DNA of 64,000 nt, from the NCBI RefSeq assembly GCF_030269515.1, contig NZ_BSTM01000019.1:1-64000 (forward strand). The letters run 5' to 3'. Below are positions 34,786 through 43,091 of the stretch, one piece after another. Made by a program: the position numbers and the translations under genes. The first letter of the stretch is position 1. Each line of letters starts with the position of its first letter. A model generated the notes under the pieces. That model saw only the letters and a list, made by a program, of their open reading frames with translations, was not told the DNA's origin and ran no database searches. This DNA comes from Actinomadura sp. NBRC 104412 (lineage in GTDB: Bacteria > Actinomycetota > Actinomycetes > Streptosporangiales > Streptosporangiaceae).

Positions 34786-35616
34786 TCAGGGCTCGCCGGC
34801 GGTGTCCGGCCGCGAGGCGCGCGCGGCGGTGCCGGAGGCGCGGCGGGCGACGACGACGGCGATCAGCACCCCCACCGCGAAGATCAGCGTGCCCATCACG
34901 TTGACCTGCGGCGGCGTGCCCGTCCTGGTGGAGCCGTAGATCCACAGCGGGAACGTCACCGTGGCGCCGCTGGTGAAGTTGGTGATGACGAAGTCGTCGA
35001 TGGACAGCACGAACGCCAGCAGCGCGCCCGCGACCACCCCCGGCATGATCATCGGCAGGGTGACCAGCCGGAACCGGGTCCACGGCCCGGCCCCGAGGTC
35101 CTGCGCGGCCTCTTCGACGGCGGGGTCGAGCACGCTCACCCGCGCCCGCACGGTGACGGCGACGAAGGCGATCGAGAACATCACGTGCGCGGCCAGGATG
35201 GTGCCGTACCCGCGCGGCAGGTTGAACGTCACGAACATCGACAGCAGCGCCGCGCCCATCACGATCTCCGGGCAGGAGATCGCCATGAACAGCACCAGCG
35301 TGGTCGCGCCCCGGCCGCGGAAGGCGAACCGGCCGAGCGCCAGCCCCGCCAGCGTCCCGAGCACGGTCGTGATCAGGGTGCTGAGCAGGGCGATCGTCAG
35401 CGAGTTGACCAGCGCGGTGGTGAGGTCGGCGCGGGCGAACAGGTCCGCGTACCAGCGGAGCGTGAAGCCCTCCCACCGGAAGTTCTGCTTGCTGTGGGTG
35501 TCGTTGAACCCGAACAGGATCATGACCGCGATCGGCAGCACCAGCCAGCCGACCAGCAGGTAGGTGTAGATCCGCAGGCCCTGTCCCCGCAGGCGAAGCC
35601 TCGTCCTCGTCGTCAT
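34786..35616 (-). CDS. potC: Polyamine ABC transporter permease PotC
   Basis: Inner-membrane permease of 276 residues with six hydrophobic segments. The ATPase-docking EAA motif appears as VEEAAQDLGAGPWTRFRLVTLPMIMPG, here in parts. Typical features are the N-terminal IYTYLLVGWLVLPIAVMILFGFN and FVLSIDDFVITNF, which is near-diagnostic for PotC. Last gene of the operon; its ATG overlaps the potB stop by 4 bp. It pairs with PotB to form the channel for putrescine or spermidine uptake. Confidence 0.93.
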   Translation of the reverse strand: MTTRTRLRLRGQGLRIYTYLLVGWLVLPIAVMILFGFNDTHSKQNFRWEGFTLRWYADLFARADLTTALVNSLTIALLSTLITTVLGTLAGLALGRFAFRGRGATTLVLFMAISCPEIVMGAALLSMFVTFNLPRGYGTILAAHVMFSIAFVAVTVRARVSVLDPAVEEAAQDLGAGPWTRFRLVTLPMIMPGVVAGALLAFVLSIDDFVITNFTSGATVTFPLWIYGSTRTGTPPQVNVMGTLIFAVGVLIAVVVARRASGTAARASRPDTAGEP

Positions 35617-36569
35617 CGCCGGGCCGCCTCCAGGACGTCCTGGGTGCCCAGGGCCCGCGCGTACGCGAAGATCCCCAGCAGCAGGATCGCCATGAGCGTG
35701 AACGACAGCGCGGAGGCCATCGGGTAGGCGCTGTTGTCGAAGTACTCCGCCTGAATGACGTTCCCGATCATGGTGTTGCGGGGGCCGCCCAGCACCTCGG
35801 CGTTGACATAGTCCGAGGCCACCGGGACGAACGTCATGATCACACCGGCGAAGACGCCGGGCAGCGACAGCGGCAGGATCACCCGCAGGAAGGTCTGCGC
35901 GCGGGACGCGTACAGGTCGTAGGCGGCCTCCACCACGCGCGGGTCGATCCGCTCCAGCGCCACGTAGATCGGCAGCGCCATGAACGGCAGGAAGTTGTAG
36001 GCGAGCCCGGTCACCACGGCCACGCCCGTGTCGAGCACGTGGAAGCCGTCCGGCAGCAGCCCCCAGCCCCGCAACGGCCCCAGGATCGGCCCGTTGTCGG
36101 TCAGCACCAGCTTCCACGCCACCGTGCGCAGGATGAACGAGACGAAGTACGGCAGGACCAGCAGGAACAGGTAGGCGTTCTTGCGGTCCCCGGCGCGGAA
36201 CGCGATCCAGTACGCGGCCGGGTACGACAGCGCGATGCACAGCAGCGTGGCCACCAGCCCGTACCAGAGGGAGCGCAGGAAATGGTCCTGGTACGTCGCG
36301 AGCCCGTCGGTGTAGTTCCTCCAGTGGAAGGTCTGCTGGAACCCGTCGATCAGGTTCCCTGTCTGCAACGACAGCGAGACCATGAGGACCAGCGGGATCG
36401 CGAAGAACGCCAGCAGCCACAGCCCGCCCGGCAGCAGCAGCGCGTACGGGGCGAGCCCGCCTCTGCGTCCGGCCTCGCCCTTGGGGGCGCGCCCTGACCG
36501 CCCGTGCCGTTCCGGCGGACCCTGCGGCGCCGCGCCCTCGCCCTCGGGACGTCCCGTCAGGACGGCCAT
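35613..36569 (-). CDS. potB: Polyamine ABC transporter permease PotB
   Basis: Permease of 318 residues. A charged, Gly/Pro-rich N-terminal 38 residues precede six membrane segments. The EAA loop reads VVEAAYDLYASRAQTFLRV. PYFVSFILRTVAWK and VPVASDYVNAEVLGGP are characteristic of PotB-type subunits. ATG 36569 shares one base with the potD stop (TGATG), and its own stop overlaps potC. Its transport substrate is taken from the operon as a whole. Confidence 0.93.
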   Translation of the reverse strand: MAVLTGRPEGEGAAPQGPPERHGRSGRAPKGEAGRRGGLAPYALLLPGGLWLLAFFAIPLVLMVSLSLQTGNLIDGFQQTFHWRNYTDGLATYQDHFLRSLWYGLVATLLCIALSYPAAYWIAFRAGDRKNAYLFLLVLPYFVSFILRTVAWKLVLTDNGPILGPLRGWGLLPDGFHVLDTGVAVVTGLAYNFLPFMALPIYVALERIDPRVVEAAYDLYASRAQTFLRVILPLSLPGVFAGVIMTFVPVASDYVNAEVLGGPRNTMIGNVIQAEYFDNSAYPMASALSFTLMAILLLGIFAYARALGTQDVLEAARR

Positions 36570-37840
36570 CAGGAGCCCTTCGGGATGGGCTCGAAGATCT
36601 TCTGGTACTCGGTCTCCTCGGCCTGGGTGAGCTTGCGGTAGTTGCGCAGCCGCGCCAGGTCCGCCTGGGACGGGAACACCAGCGGGCTGGTGCTGAGCCG
36701 TTCCAGGTCGGCCTTCTCCTCACCCCTGGCCGCGCGGGCGTGCTCCTCGATGATCGGCTTGGTGGCCGGGACGGGGGTGATGTAGTTGATGTACTCCGTC
36801 AGCGTCGCGTTGTTCCGCGGGTCGTAGAGCCAGTCCATGAGGGTCAGCGCGTCGACCGGGTTGGCGGCGGTCTTGGGGATGCACAGGTTGTCGGTCCACA
36901 GCGTGCCGCCCTCCCTCGGCACCACGAACCTCACATTCGGGCCCGCCAGGCTGTAGACGTCCCCCGACCAGGCCATCGCCAGCCAGACGTCGCCCTTGCT
37001 GACCGCGTCCACGTAGTCCTGGTTGTAGTACTTGCGGACGATCCCGGCGTCGCGCTGCTCGCGCAGCTTGGCGCCGGCCCGCTGCCAGTCCGCCGGGGTG
37101 GACTTCTCCGGGTCGATCCCGAGCGCGAACATCGCGAAGTTGCCCAGCTCCTGCGAGTCGGCCATCATCCCGACCCGGCCCTTGTACTTGGGGTCGAAGA
37201 GCTGCGCGATGCTGGTGATCTCGTCCTTGACGAACTCGGTGTTGTACGCGATCCCGGTGATCCCCGAGACGTACGGGATCGTGAACGCGTTGCCGGGGTC
37301 GTACGACGGGTTCTTGAAGCCGGCCCCGGCGTTGGCCGCGAAGGTCTTCAGCCGCGAGTGGTCCAGCGGCGCGAGGTAACCGAGCTGCCGGCACTTCTCC
37401 AGCTGGATCCCGTTGGTCATGACCATCAGGTCGAAGCCGATGTCCTGCCCGGCCGCCAGCGGCGCCTGGATCCGCCCGAACCACTGCGCGTTCTCCTGGA
37501 TGACCTCCTGGTAGGTCACCTTGATGCCGTTGGCCTTCTCGAACGCCTTGAGCGTGGCGCGGTCCTCCTCGATGTAGCCGGGCCAGTTCGCCCAGCGCAG
37601 GACGCCCTTTTTGGTCTTGCCCGCCCAGTACTTCTGGACGTCGTTCCGCGTCACGTTCTGCTTGCCGCCCTTGCCCTCGACCCCGCAGGCGGCCAGGGCG
37701 AGACCGGCCCCGGACGCGCCCATGAGACGCAGAACGTCACGGCGGCTGCGAACGGCGTGGGCGGAGGGGATCGCGGGGACGGCGGTGCGGATGCGGGGCT
37801 GGGTGAGGCCGCGCAGGAGCGAGGGGTCGATCGGGCTCAC
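36569..37840 (-). CDS. potD: Polyamine-binding lipoprotein PotD
   Basis: About 423 residues from GTG 37840. The N terminus holds a twin-arginine-like stretch (RSRRDVLRLMG) followed by a hydrophobic run and a lipobox (LALAAC), so export by Tat and lipid anchoring are likely. The mature part matches PotD: RWANWPGYIEEDRATLKAFEKANGIKV (in two pieces), VPYVSGITGIAYN-type motif, KYKGRVGMMADSQE, LAMAWSGDVYSLA and NPVDALTLMDWLYDP. It binds putrescine or spermidine for the PotABC transporter. The GTG overlaps the potA stop by 4 bp. Confidence 0.93.
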   Translation of the reverse strand: MSPIDPSLLRGLTQPRIRTAVPAIPSAHAVRSRRDVLRLMGASGAGLALAACGVEGKGGKQNVTRNDVQKYWAGKTKKGVLRWANWPGYIEEDRATLKAFEKANGIKVTYQEVIQENAQWFGRIQAPLAAGQDIGFDLMVMTNGIQLEKCRQLGYLAPLDHSRLKTFAANAGAGFKNPSYDPGNAFTIPYVSGITGIAYNTEFVKDEITSIAQLFDPKYKGRVGMMADSQELGNFAMFALGIDPEKSTPADWQRAGAKLREQRDAGIVRKYYNQDYVDAVSKGDVWLAMAWSGDVYSLAGPNVRFVVPREGGTLWTDNLCIPKTAANPVDALTLMDWLYDPRNNATLTEYINYITPVPATKPIIEEHARAARGEEKADLERLSTSPLVFPSQADLARLRNYRKLTQAEETEYQKIFEPIPKGS

Positions 37841-39081
37841 GTGAGTGCTCCTTGGGCTCCTGAAGTGGCTGCGATGGCGTAGGAGTGCCGCGGGTCCCAG
37901 GACAGCCAGACGGTGTCGCCCCGCGCGGCGACGTCGTCGGCCGAGGTGGCGTTCTGCGTGAAGACGACCATGTCGGACCCGGCGGCCGTGATCACGTTGT
38001 AGTTGGTCGAGGTGCCCAGGTAGACCACCTCGGAGACGGTGCCGCGGACGCCGCACAGTGCCTCGGCGGGCCGGTCCGGGCCGATGCCGATCTTCTCCGG
38101 CCGTACCGTCAGCTCCAGCCGGTCCCCCGCGGACACCGGCAGGCCGGGACGCAGCGGGACGAGCACGCGGCCGTCCGGGCCGTGCGCGATCACCGCCCGT
38201 CCCGAGGAGACCTCGGCGACCTCGCCGGCGAGCAGGTTGGACGTGCCGATGAACCCCGCCACGAACCGGGTCGCCGGATGCTCGTAGATCTCGCGTGGGG
38301 TGCCGAGCTGCTCGATCCGGCCGTCGTTCATGACCGCGATCCGGTCCGACATCGTCAGCGCCTCGCCCTGGTCGTGCGTGACGTACACGAACGTGACCCC
38401 GACCTCGCGCTGGATCCGCTTCAGCTCCACCTGCATGGCCTGCCGCAGCTTGAGGTCGAGCGCGCCGAGCGGCTCGTCCAGGAGGAGCGCCCGGGGCCGG
38501 TTCACCAGGGCGCGGGCCAGCGCCACCCGCTGCTGCTGGCCGCCCGACAGCTCCGCGGGCCGCCGCCGCTCCCGCCCCGCCAGGTCGACGATCTCCAGCA
38601 TCGCGCCGACCCTCGACCGGATCTCGTCCTTCGGGACGCGCTTGCGGCGCAGCCCGAACGCCACGTTCTCGAAGACGTTCATGTGCGGGAACAGGGCGTA
38701 GGACTGGAACACCATGTTCACGTCCCGGCGGTTCGGCGGCACCCCGGTGACGTCGCGGCCGTGCAGCAGCACCCGCCCGGCGGTGGGCTCCTCGAACCCG
38801 GCGATCACCCGCATCGTGGTGGTCTTGCCGCAGCCGGACGGTCCGAGCAGCGAGAAGAACTCCCCCTGCGGGATCGCCAGGTCCAGGCCCCGGACCGCCA
38901 CGACGGTCTCGCCGCGCGCGTGGAACTCCTTGACCACCCCGTCGAGCTCGATCGCCGGGGCGGCGCCGTCGTCCCGTCCCCTTGTCCCGGCGGTCCCCTC
39001 CTGACCGGCGGGCTCGTCGTGCCCGTCGACGGGGGGCCGGACGGGCGTGGACGCCGTCGCGTGGTGATCGGTCTCGGCCAT
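37837..39081 (-). CDS. potA: Polyamine ABC transporter ATPase PotA
   Basis: ATP-binding subunit of 414 residues. Walker A is GPSGCGKTT, the Q-loop region is MVFQSYALFPHMNVFENVAFG, the signature is LSGGQQQRVALARAL and Walker B is ALLLDEPLGALD, with the switch histidine in YVTHDQGEALTMSD. The C-terminal 130 residues form the TOBE regulatory domain. The N-terminal 40 residues are an unusual Asp/Gly-rich extension before the ATPase fold. It powers PotBC and lies 31 bp after the dehydrogenase gene. Confidence 0.95.
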   Translation of the reverse strand: MAETDHHATASTPVRPPVDGHDEPAGQEGTAGTRGRDDGAAPAIELDGVVKEFHARGETVVAVRGLDLAIPQGEFFSLLGPSGCGKTTTMRVIAGFEEPTAGRVLLHGRDVTGVPPNRRDVNMVFQSYALFPHMNVFENVAFGLRRKRVPKDEIRSRVGAMLEIVDLAGRERRRPAELSGGQQQRVALARALVNRPRALLLDEPLGALDLKLRQAMQVELKRIQREVGVTFVYVTHDQGEALTMSDRIAVMNDGRIEQLGTPREIYEHPATRFVAGFIGTSNLLAGEVAEVSSGRAVIAHGPDGRVLVPLRPGLPVSAGDRLELTVRPEKIGIGPDRPAEALCGVRGTVSEVVYLGTSTNYNVITAAGSDMVVFTQNATSADDVAARGDTVWLSWDPRHSYAIAATSGAQGALT

Positions 39082-39112
39082 GGTGGGTCCTTCGCGGGGT
39101 GTGCCGGGCGCG

Positions 39113-40561
39113 TCACTCGCCGATGTAGTGCATGACGTGCTTGACGCGGGTGTAGTCCTCGACGCCGTACATCGACATGTCCTTGCCGTAGCCGGAGTGC
39201 TTGAAGCCGCCGTGCGGCATCTCCGACACCAGCGGGATGTGGGTGTTCACCCACACCGCTCCGAAGTCGAGCGCCTTGGTCATCCGCATCGCCCGTCCAT
39301 GGTCGCGGGTCCAGACGCTGGCCGCCAAACCGTAGTCCACCCCGTTCGCCCAGGTGACCGCCTGCTCCTCGGACGCGAACCGCTGGACGGTGATCACCGG
39401 GCCGAAGATCTCCTTCTGGATCATCTCGTCGTCCTGGCGCAGCCCGGAGACCACGGTCGGGGCGAAGAAGTACCCCCGGTCGCCCACCCTCTCGCCGCCG
39501 GTCAGGACCTCGGCGTGGGCGGGGGCACGTTCCAGGAACCCCTGGACGCGGGCGAGCTGGTCCGCGTTGTTGACCGGGCCGTAGTAGGCGTCGGGGTCGC
39601 TCGGAGGGCCGACGGCGGTGCCGCGCGCCGCCTCGGTCAGCGCGTCGGTGAAGTCGTCCGCGAGACGTTCCGCCACCAGCACCCGCGTCGCGGCGGTGCA
39701 GTCCTGGCCCGCGTTGAAGTACCCGGCCTCGGCGATCCCGGCGGCGGCGCTCTCCACGTCCGCGTCCTCGAACACCACGACCGGCGCCTTGCCGCCCAGT
39801 TCGAGGTGGACGCGCTTGAGGTCCTTGGCCGCCGCCGCGGCCACCTCCATCCCCGCGCGGACGCTCCCGGTGATCGACACCATCCGCGGGACGGGATGGT
39901 CCACCATCGCCCGTCCGGTGTCGCGGTCGCCGCACACCACGTTGAACACGCCGGACGGCAGGAACCCGGCCGCGATCTCGGCGAGCAGCAGGGTGCTGGC
40001 GGGCGTGGTCTCCGACGGCTTCAGCACCACCGTGTTGCCCGCGGCCAGCGCCGGGCCGAACTTCCAGATCGCCATCATCAACGGGTAGTTCCACGGCGTC
40101 ACCTGGGCGCACACGCCGATCGGCTCACGCCTGACCGAGGAGGTGTGGTCGGCCATGTACTCGCCCGACGCGCGGCCTTCGAGGACCCTGGCCGCCCCCG
40201 CGAAGAACCTGAGGTTGTCCACCATGGGCGGGATCTCCTCGTCCAGGGTCAGCTGGACCGGCTTGCCGGTGTCGCGCACCTCCACGTCCACCAGTTCCCG
40301 CGCCCTGGCCTCGACCGCGTCCGCGATCCGCAGCAGCGCGAGGCCACGCTCCCCCGGGGTCGTGTCACGCCACGCCGGGAACGCCTCCTCGGCGGCGCGG
40401 AACGCAGCGTCCACATCCTCGGGACCCGACACCGGGGCCTGCGCGTACGCCTCGCCGGTGCTCGGGTCGATCACCTCCTGGACACGCCCATCCTTGGCGT
40501 CGACGTACTCTCCGCCGATAAAGTTGCGCAGCTTGCCATTGCCGGTGGTCTGTCCGGTCAT
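39113..40561 (-). CDS. Aminobutyraldehyde-type aldehyde dehydrogenase
   Basis: NAD-dependent aldehyde dehydrogenase of 482 residues. Marks are NFIGGEYVDAKDG, TPWNYPLMMAIWKFGPALA, ITGSVRAGMEVA, LELGGKAP with the general base, and the catalytic cysteine in NAGQDCTA. Closest recognisable relatives are gamma-aminobutyraldehyde and betaine aldehyde dehydrogenases. As the first gene of an operon with potABCD it would oxidise the aminoaldehyde from imported putrescine to GABA. ATG 40561 is chosen over an upstream frame extension that crosses the promoter. The diamine oxidase or transaminase for the previous step is not in the operon. Confidence 0.9.
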   Translation of the reverse strand: MTGQTTGNGKLRNFIGGEYVDAKDGRVQEVIDPSTGEAYAQAPVSGPEDVDAAFRAAEEAFPAWRDTTPGERGLALLRIADAVEARARELVDVEVRDTGKPVQLTLDEEIPPMVDNLRFFAGAARVLEGRASGEYMADHTSSVRREPIGVCAQVTPWNYPLMMAIWKFGPALAAGNTVVLKPSETTPASTLLLAEIAAGFLPSGVFNVVCGDRDTGRAMVDHPVPRMVSITGSVRAGMEVAAAAAKDLKRVHLELGGKAPVVVFEDADVESAAAGIAEAGYFNAGQDCTAATRVLVAERLADDFTDALTEAARGTAVGPPSDPDAYYGPVNNADQLARVQGFLERAPAHAEVLTGGERVGDRGYFFAPTVVSGLRQDDEMIQKEIFGPVITVQRFASEEQAVTWANGVDYGLAASVWTRDHGRAMRMTKALDFGAVWVNTHIPLVSEMPHGGFKHSGYGKDMSMYGVEDYTRVKHVMHYIGE

Positions 40562-40612
40562 CGCCGACCCTCCCTGATGGCCGCGCATCCGATGCGTCCC
40601 ATTGGCCCGACC

Positions 40613-40684
40613 TTGACAGAGCCATCCGGTCATGACAAGTGATTCCGTTGTTACGATCCAGTTTCACGACTAAATCACTTGACG
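40613..40684. promoter_or_regulatory. Divergent promoter region with perfect 9-bp inverted repeat
   Basis: CAAGTGATT (40636-40644) and AATCACTTG (40673-40681) are perfect complements, 37 bp apart from start to start, within an AT-rich patch between the dehydrogenase (start 40561) and the Lrp-type regulator (start 40728). TTGACA occurs at 40613-40618 and TTGACG at 40679-40684. Lrp/AsnC proteins often bind such spaced symmetric sites, so this is the best operator candidate for control of polyamine uptake and of the regulator itself. Confidence 0.6.
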
Positions 40685-40727
40685 CACACGGACAACAGCC
40701 ACGATGCCGCAGCGAGGAATGAGGACG

Positions 40728-41189
40728 ATGGACCGCCGTGCGAGCGTCCAGCTCGACGAGACCGCCAAGCGCATCATCGAGCAGCTCCAGCAGGACGGCC
40801 GCCGCTCCTACGCCGCCATCGGCAAGGCCGTCGGGCTGTCGGAGGCCGCCGTCCGGCAGCGCGTGCAGAAGCTCCTGGACGCGGGCGTGATGCAGATCGT
40901 GGGCGTCACCGACCCGCTGATGCTGGGCTTCTCCCGGCAACTGATGATCGGCGTCAAGTGCGAGGGCGACCTGGAGCGCGCCGCCGACGACCTGGCCGCC
41001 ATCGACGAGATCGACTACGTCGTCATCACCGCCGGCTCGTTCGACATCCTGCTGGAACTGGTCTGCGAGAACGACGGTCAGCTACTGGAGCTCCTCGGCC
41101 GCATCCGCGCCGTCCCCGGCGTGGTGTCCACCGAGAGCTTCGTCTACCTGAAGCTGCGCAAGCAGACCTACTCCTGGGGCACCCGCTGA
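40728..41189 (+). CDS. Lrp/AsnC-family transcriptional regulator
   Basis: About 153 residues. The N-terminal winged helix (LDETAKRIIEQLQQDGRRSY, AIGKAVGLSEAAVRQRVQKL) is followed by the RAM ligand-binding domain (GVKCEGDLERAADDLAAIDEIDYVVITAGSFDILLELVCEND in parts, ending VPGVVSTESFVYLKL). ATG 40728 is favoured because GAGGA lies nine bases upstream; ATGs at 40719 and 40704 have no such site. It is divergent from the dehydrogenase-pot operon, which it probably regulates with a polyamine-derived or amino-acid effector. Confidence 0.9.
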   Translation: MDRRASVQLDETAKRIIEQLQQDGRRSYAAIGKAVGLSEAAVRQRVQKLLDAGVMQIVGVTDPLMLGFSRQLMIGVKCEGDLERAADDLAAIDEIDYVVITAGSFDILLELVCENDGQLLELLGRIRAVPGVVSTESFVYLKLRKQTYSWGTR

Positions 41190-41279
41190 CCCGCGCCGTC
41201 CGCAGGATCATTCTCGATGATGATGCCGACGGGGTCTCCCCCGGCGTACTTTTAAGTGCTGCCAGGAAGGAGACCGGCC

Positions 41280-41582
41280 ATGTCTGAGTCGGTTCAGCAG
41301 GACCTTCCCATCGCCGCCCCCAACGATCGCATCGAGGTCCCGGTGTCGGGGAACCAGGGCCTCGCGATCCGCAAGGCGGCCGAACTCGTCGGCTGGACGG
41401 TCGAGCAGTACGTGCTGTCCGCCGCGCTGGACAGAGCCGAACGCGACCTGTACGAGCACGCCACGCTCCGCCGGGAGACACGCGGGAGGCTCACGGGGGG
41501 AGCCGACTCACCGAAGGACCGCCCCGCCAAGGGCCCGCCCTTCATCGAACCCTTCGTGGCCGCGGTGACGGCCCTAGGCTGA
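41280..41582 (+). CDS. DUF1778/ribbon-helix-helix-like small protein
   Basis: Protein of 100 residues. A central stretch, RIEVPVSGNQGLAIRKAAEL followed by VGWTVEQYVLSAALDRAERDL, has the strand-helix-helix pattern of DUF1778 antitoxins (strand, then an AAELxGxxxxxFVLxAAxxxA helix pair). The C-terminal 40 residues are charged and Pro rich. AAGGAG lies seven bases before ATG 41280. No GNAT toxin gene follows; the next gene is a convergent HIT hydrolase. It may be an orphan antitoxin or a small DNA-binding regulator. Confidence 0.65.
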   Translation: MSESVQQDLPIAAPNDRIEVPVSGNQGLAIRKAAELVGWTVEQYVLSAALDRAERDLYEHATLRRETRGRLTGGADSPKDRPAKGPPFIEPFVAAVTALG

Positions 41583-41999
41583 GAGGGCCGAGCGCAGCCG
41601 TTCCGCGTACTCCGCCGCCTCCTCATCGGAGGCGTACTTGTGCCTCGGCCAGAAGAACCCGCGCAGGCCGTCCTTGCGGTTGCGCGGCACCACGTGCACA
41701 TGAAGGTGCGGCACGCTCTGGCTGATCCGGTTGTTCATCGCCACGAACGACCCCGCCGCACCGAGCGCGGACTCCATCGCGCCCGCCAGCCGCTGCGCAT
41801 ACCCGAAGAACGGCCCGAGCATCTCCCCCGGCAGGTCCGTCAACGTCTCCACGTGCTCACGCGGGACCAGCAGCACATGCCCCTTGAAAAGCGGACGAGA
41901 GTCCAGGAACGCCACGGCATCGGCACACTCCAACACCATGTGCGCAGGCCGCTCCCCTTGAATGATCTCGCAGAACACGCAGTCACCCATGCCGCGCAT
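41574..41999 (-). CDS. HIT-family hydrolase
   Basis: About 141 residues (ATG 41999, or 41990 three codons later). CVFCEIIQGERPAHMVLE is the typical zinc-binding start, and GHVLLVPREHVETL and the histidine triad PHLHVHVVPR identify a HIT nucleotide hydrolase/transferase, such as an AP4A or adenosine-phosphoramidase type enzyme. The C terminus (RGFFWPRHKYASDEEAAEYA) is conserved in actinomycete members. The 3' end overlaps the RHH-like gene by 9 bp. Confidence 0.9.
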   Translation of the reverse strand: MRGMGDCVFCEIIQGERPAHMVLECADAVAFLDSRPLFKGHVLLVPREHVETLTDLPGEMLGPFFGYAQRLAGAMESALGAAGSFVAMNNRISQSVPHLHVHVVPRNRKDGLRGFFWPRHKYASDEEAAEYAERLRSALSA

Positions 42000-42165
42000 T
42001 CTCGCACCGCTCCCACCACCAACCCATCCCAACGCCCGCGCAACGAAAAGGCACATCCCACCGCCACAACCAACCCGCCACAGGCGCTCAGCCACCCGAC
42101 CGCATCACCAAGGCACCAGCCCACAACCACGCAGCCAAGCCACCCCTCCGGCCAACCGGATCCGG

Positions 42166-42941
42166 GGGGACATGCACGCCCAAGCGCTGCAAACCCTCAG
42201 CGCTCTAAAACAAGCACCAGAGCTGGCCGAGCCGAGGCCGCCACCAACCGATTCACACGCTGCGGACCCCGGGGAGACATGCACATCCAAGCGCTGCAAA
42301 CCCTCACCACCTCGAAACAAGCACTGGAACTGGCCGAGCCGGGACTACCACCAACCGAATCTCAAGCTGCGAACCCCGGGGGACCATGCACCCAAGCGCT
42401 GCAAATCCTCAGCGCTCTGAAACAAGCACCAGAGCAGGTCGGACCGAGGCTGCCACTGTTGGTGGCCAGTTCGGACTCCCCACTGGCGGCCAGTTCGTGG
42501 AGAATTATTTGGCCGCGGATGCGGCTACGTTCCGTCACGTGAGCGGCCGGTTTGGCCAGGGGCGGGAGCCCGTGCGCTGCCCCGCAGGTCGGGCAGGTCA
42601 TCCACCTGCCCCCAGAGCCCGACCTGGGCTCCTGCGAGGGTTCCCTGGCCAACCGGCCGCGCCCGACCACTGCGAACCCCCGGGTGTCATCACGCAGCGT
42701 TGCCCTCTCCGCTGATCAGCAGTGCCGTTCCGGCCATCCGTGGGGAACCCCATGGCCGCGAGCGGGGAGTCGAACTGGCCGTACACGGGGAGACGATCTT
42801 GGCCGCTGTCATGCCATCAACCGATTCACACGCTGCGGACCCCGGGGGAACATGCACACCCAAGCGCTGGAAGCCTTCAGCGCCTTGAAGCGAGCACTGG
42901 AGCTGGTCGGGCCGGGGCTGCCGCCGACCGGTTGTCATGCT
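42166..42941. repeat. Degenerate 107-bp tandem repeat array, interrupted by an IS remnant
   Basis: Units begin at GGGGGACATGCAC or close variants, with the internal ATG at 42172, 42279 and 42386 (exact 107-bp spacing), and a fourth at 42852 after an inserted element. Each unit holds AGCGCTG...CAGCGCT, a perfect 7-bp inverted repeat in units one and three, and ends TGCGGACCCC. 107 is not a multiple of three, so no frame runs through the array; each unit alone reads MHxQALQTLSALKQA. Divergence between units suggests age. Bases 42942-43033 and 42000-42165 show nothing else I can support. Confidence 0.75.
42456..42811. mobile_element. 356-bp insertion-sequence remnant with repeated ends
   Basis: Unit three of the 107-bp array breaks at 42455 and array sequence resumes at 42812. 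Both junctions carry TGCCA (42451-42455 and 42812-42816), a likely 5-bp target duplication. The two ends are inverted and share GGCCA-GTTCG-ACTCCCC-GCGGCCA blocks (left about 42463-42495; right, reversed, about 42750-42805), with more than one copy per end, as seen in IS21-type termini. The interior is too short for a transposase; a minus-strand frame with CPTCG may be a gene remnant. Family assignment is tentative. Confidence 0.6.
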
Positions 42942-43033
42942 GCGGACGCGATTCGCCGGATCGCGGTCTGCCGCAATTCGCTGGTTGAGCCGGGTCCGGT
43001 CCGTCCCGGGGCGTTGGGTTCGTTCGTTGGGGC

Positions 43034-43078
43034 TTGACAATGGATGGAGGGATAACCGTTATATTAGGCTAACGGTTA
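43034..43078 (+). promoter_or_regulatory. padR promoter with overlapping 9-bp palindromic operator
   Basis: TTGACA lies at 43034-43039 and a -10-like TATATT at 43060-43065. The perfect inverted repeat TAACCGTTA (43053-43061) and TAACGGTTA (43070-43078), with an 8-base spacer, covers the -10 region. A regulator bound there would block transcription, the usual autoregulation mode of PadR proteins that control their own exporter. Confidence 0.75.
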
Positions 43079-43091
43079 GACGGGAGGCGTC

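Noticed and set aside
41280..41582. Complete toxin-antitoxin pair
   Set aside because: The RHH-like protein resembles DUF1778 antitoxins, but no GNAT toxin or other toxin frame follows; the next gene is a convergent HIT hydrolase.
42166..42941. CRISPR array
   Set aside because: Units are 107 bp and similar along their full length; there are no short identical repeats with unique spacers and no cas genes.
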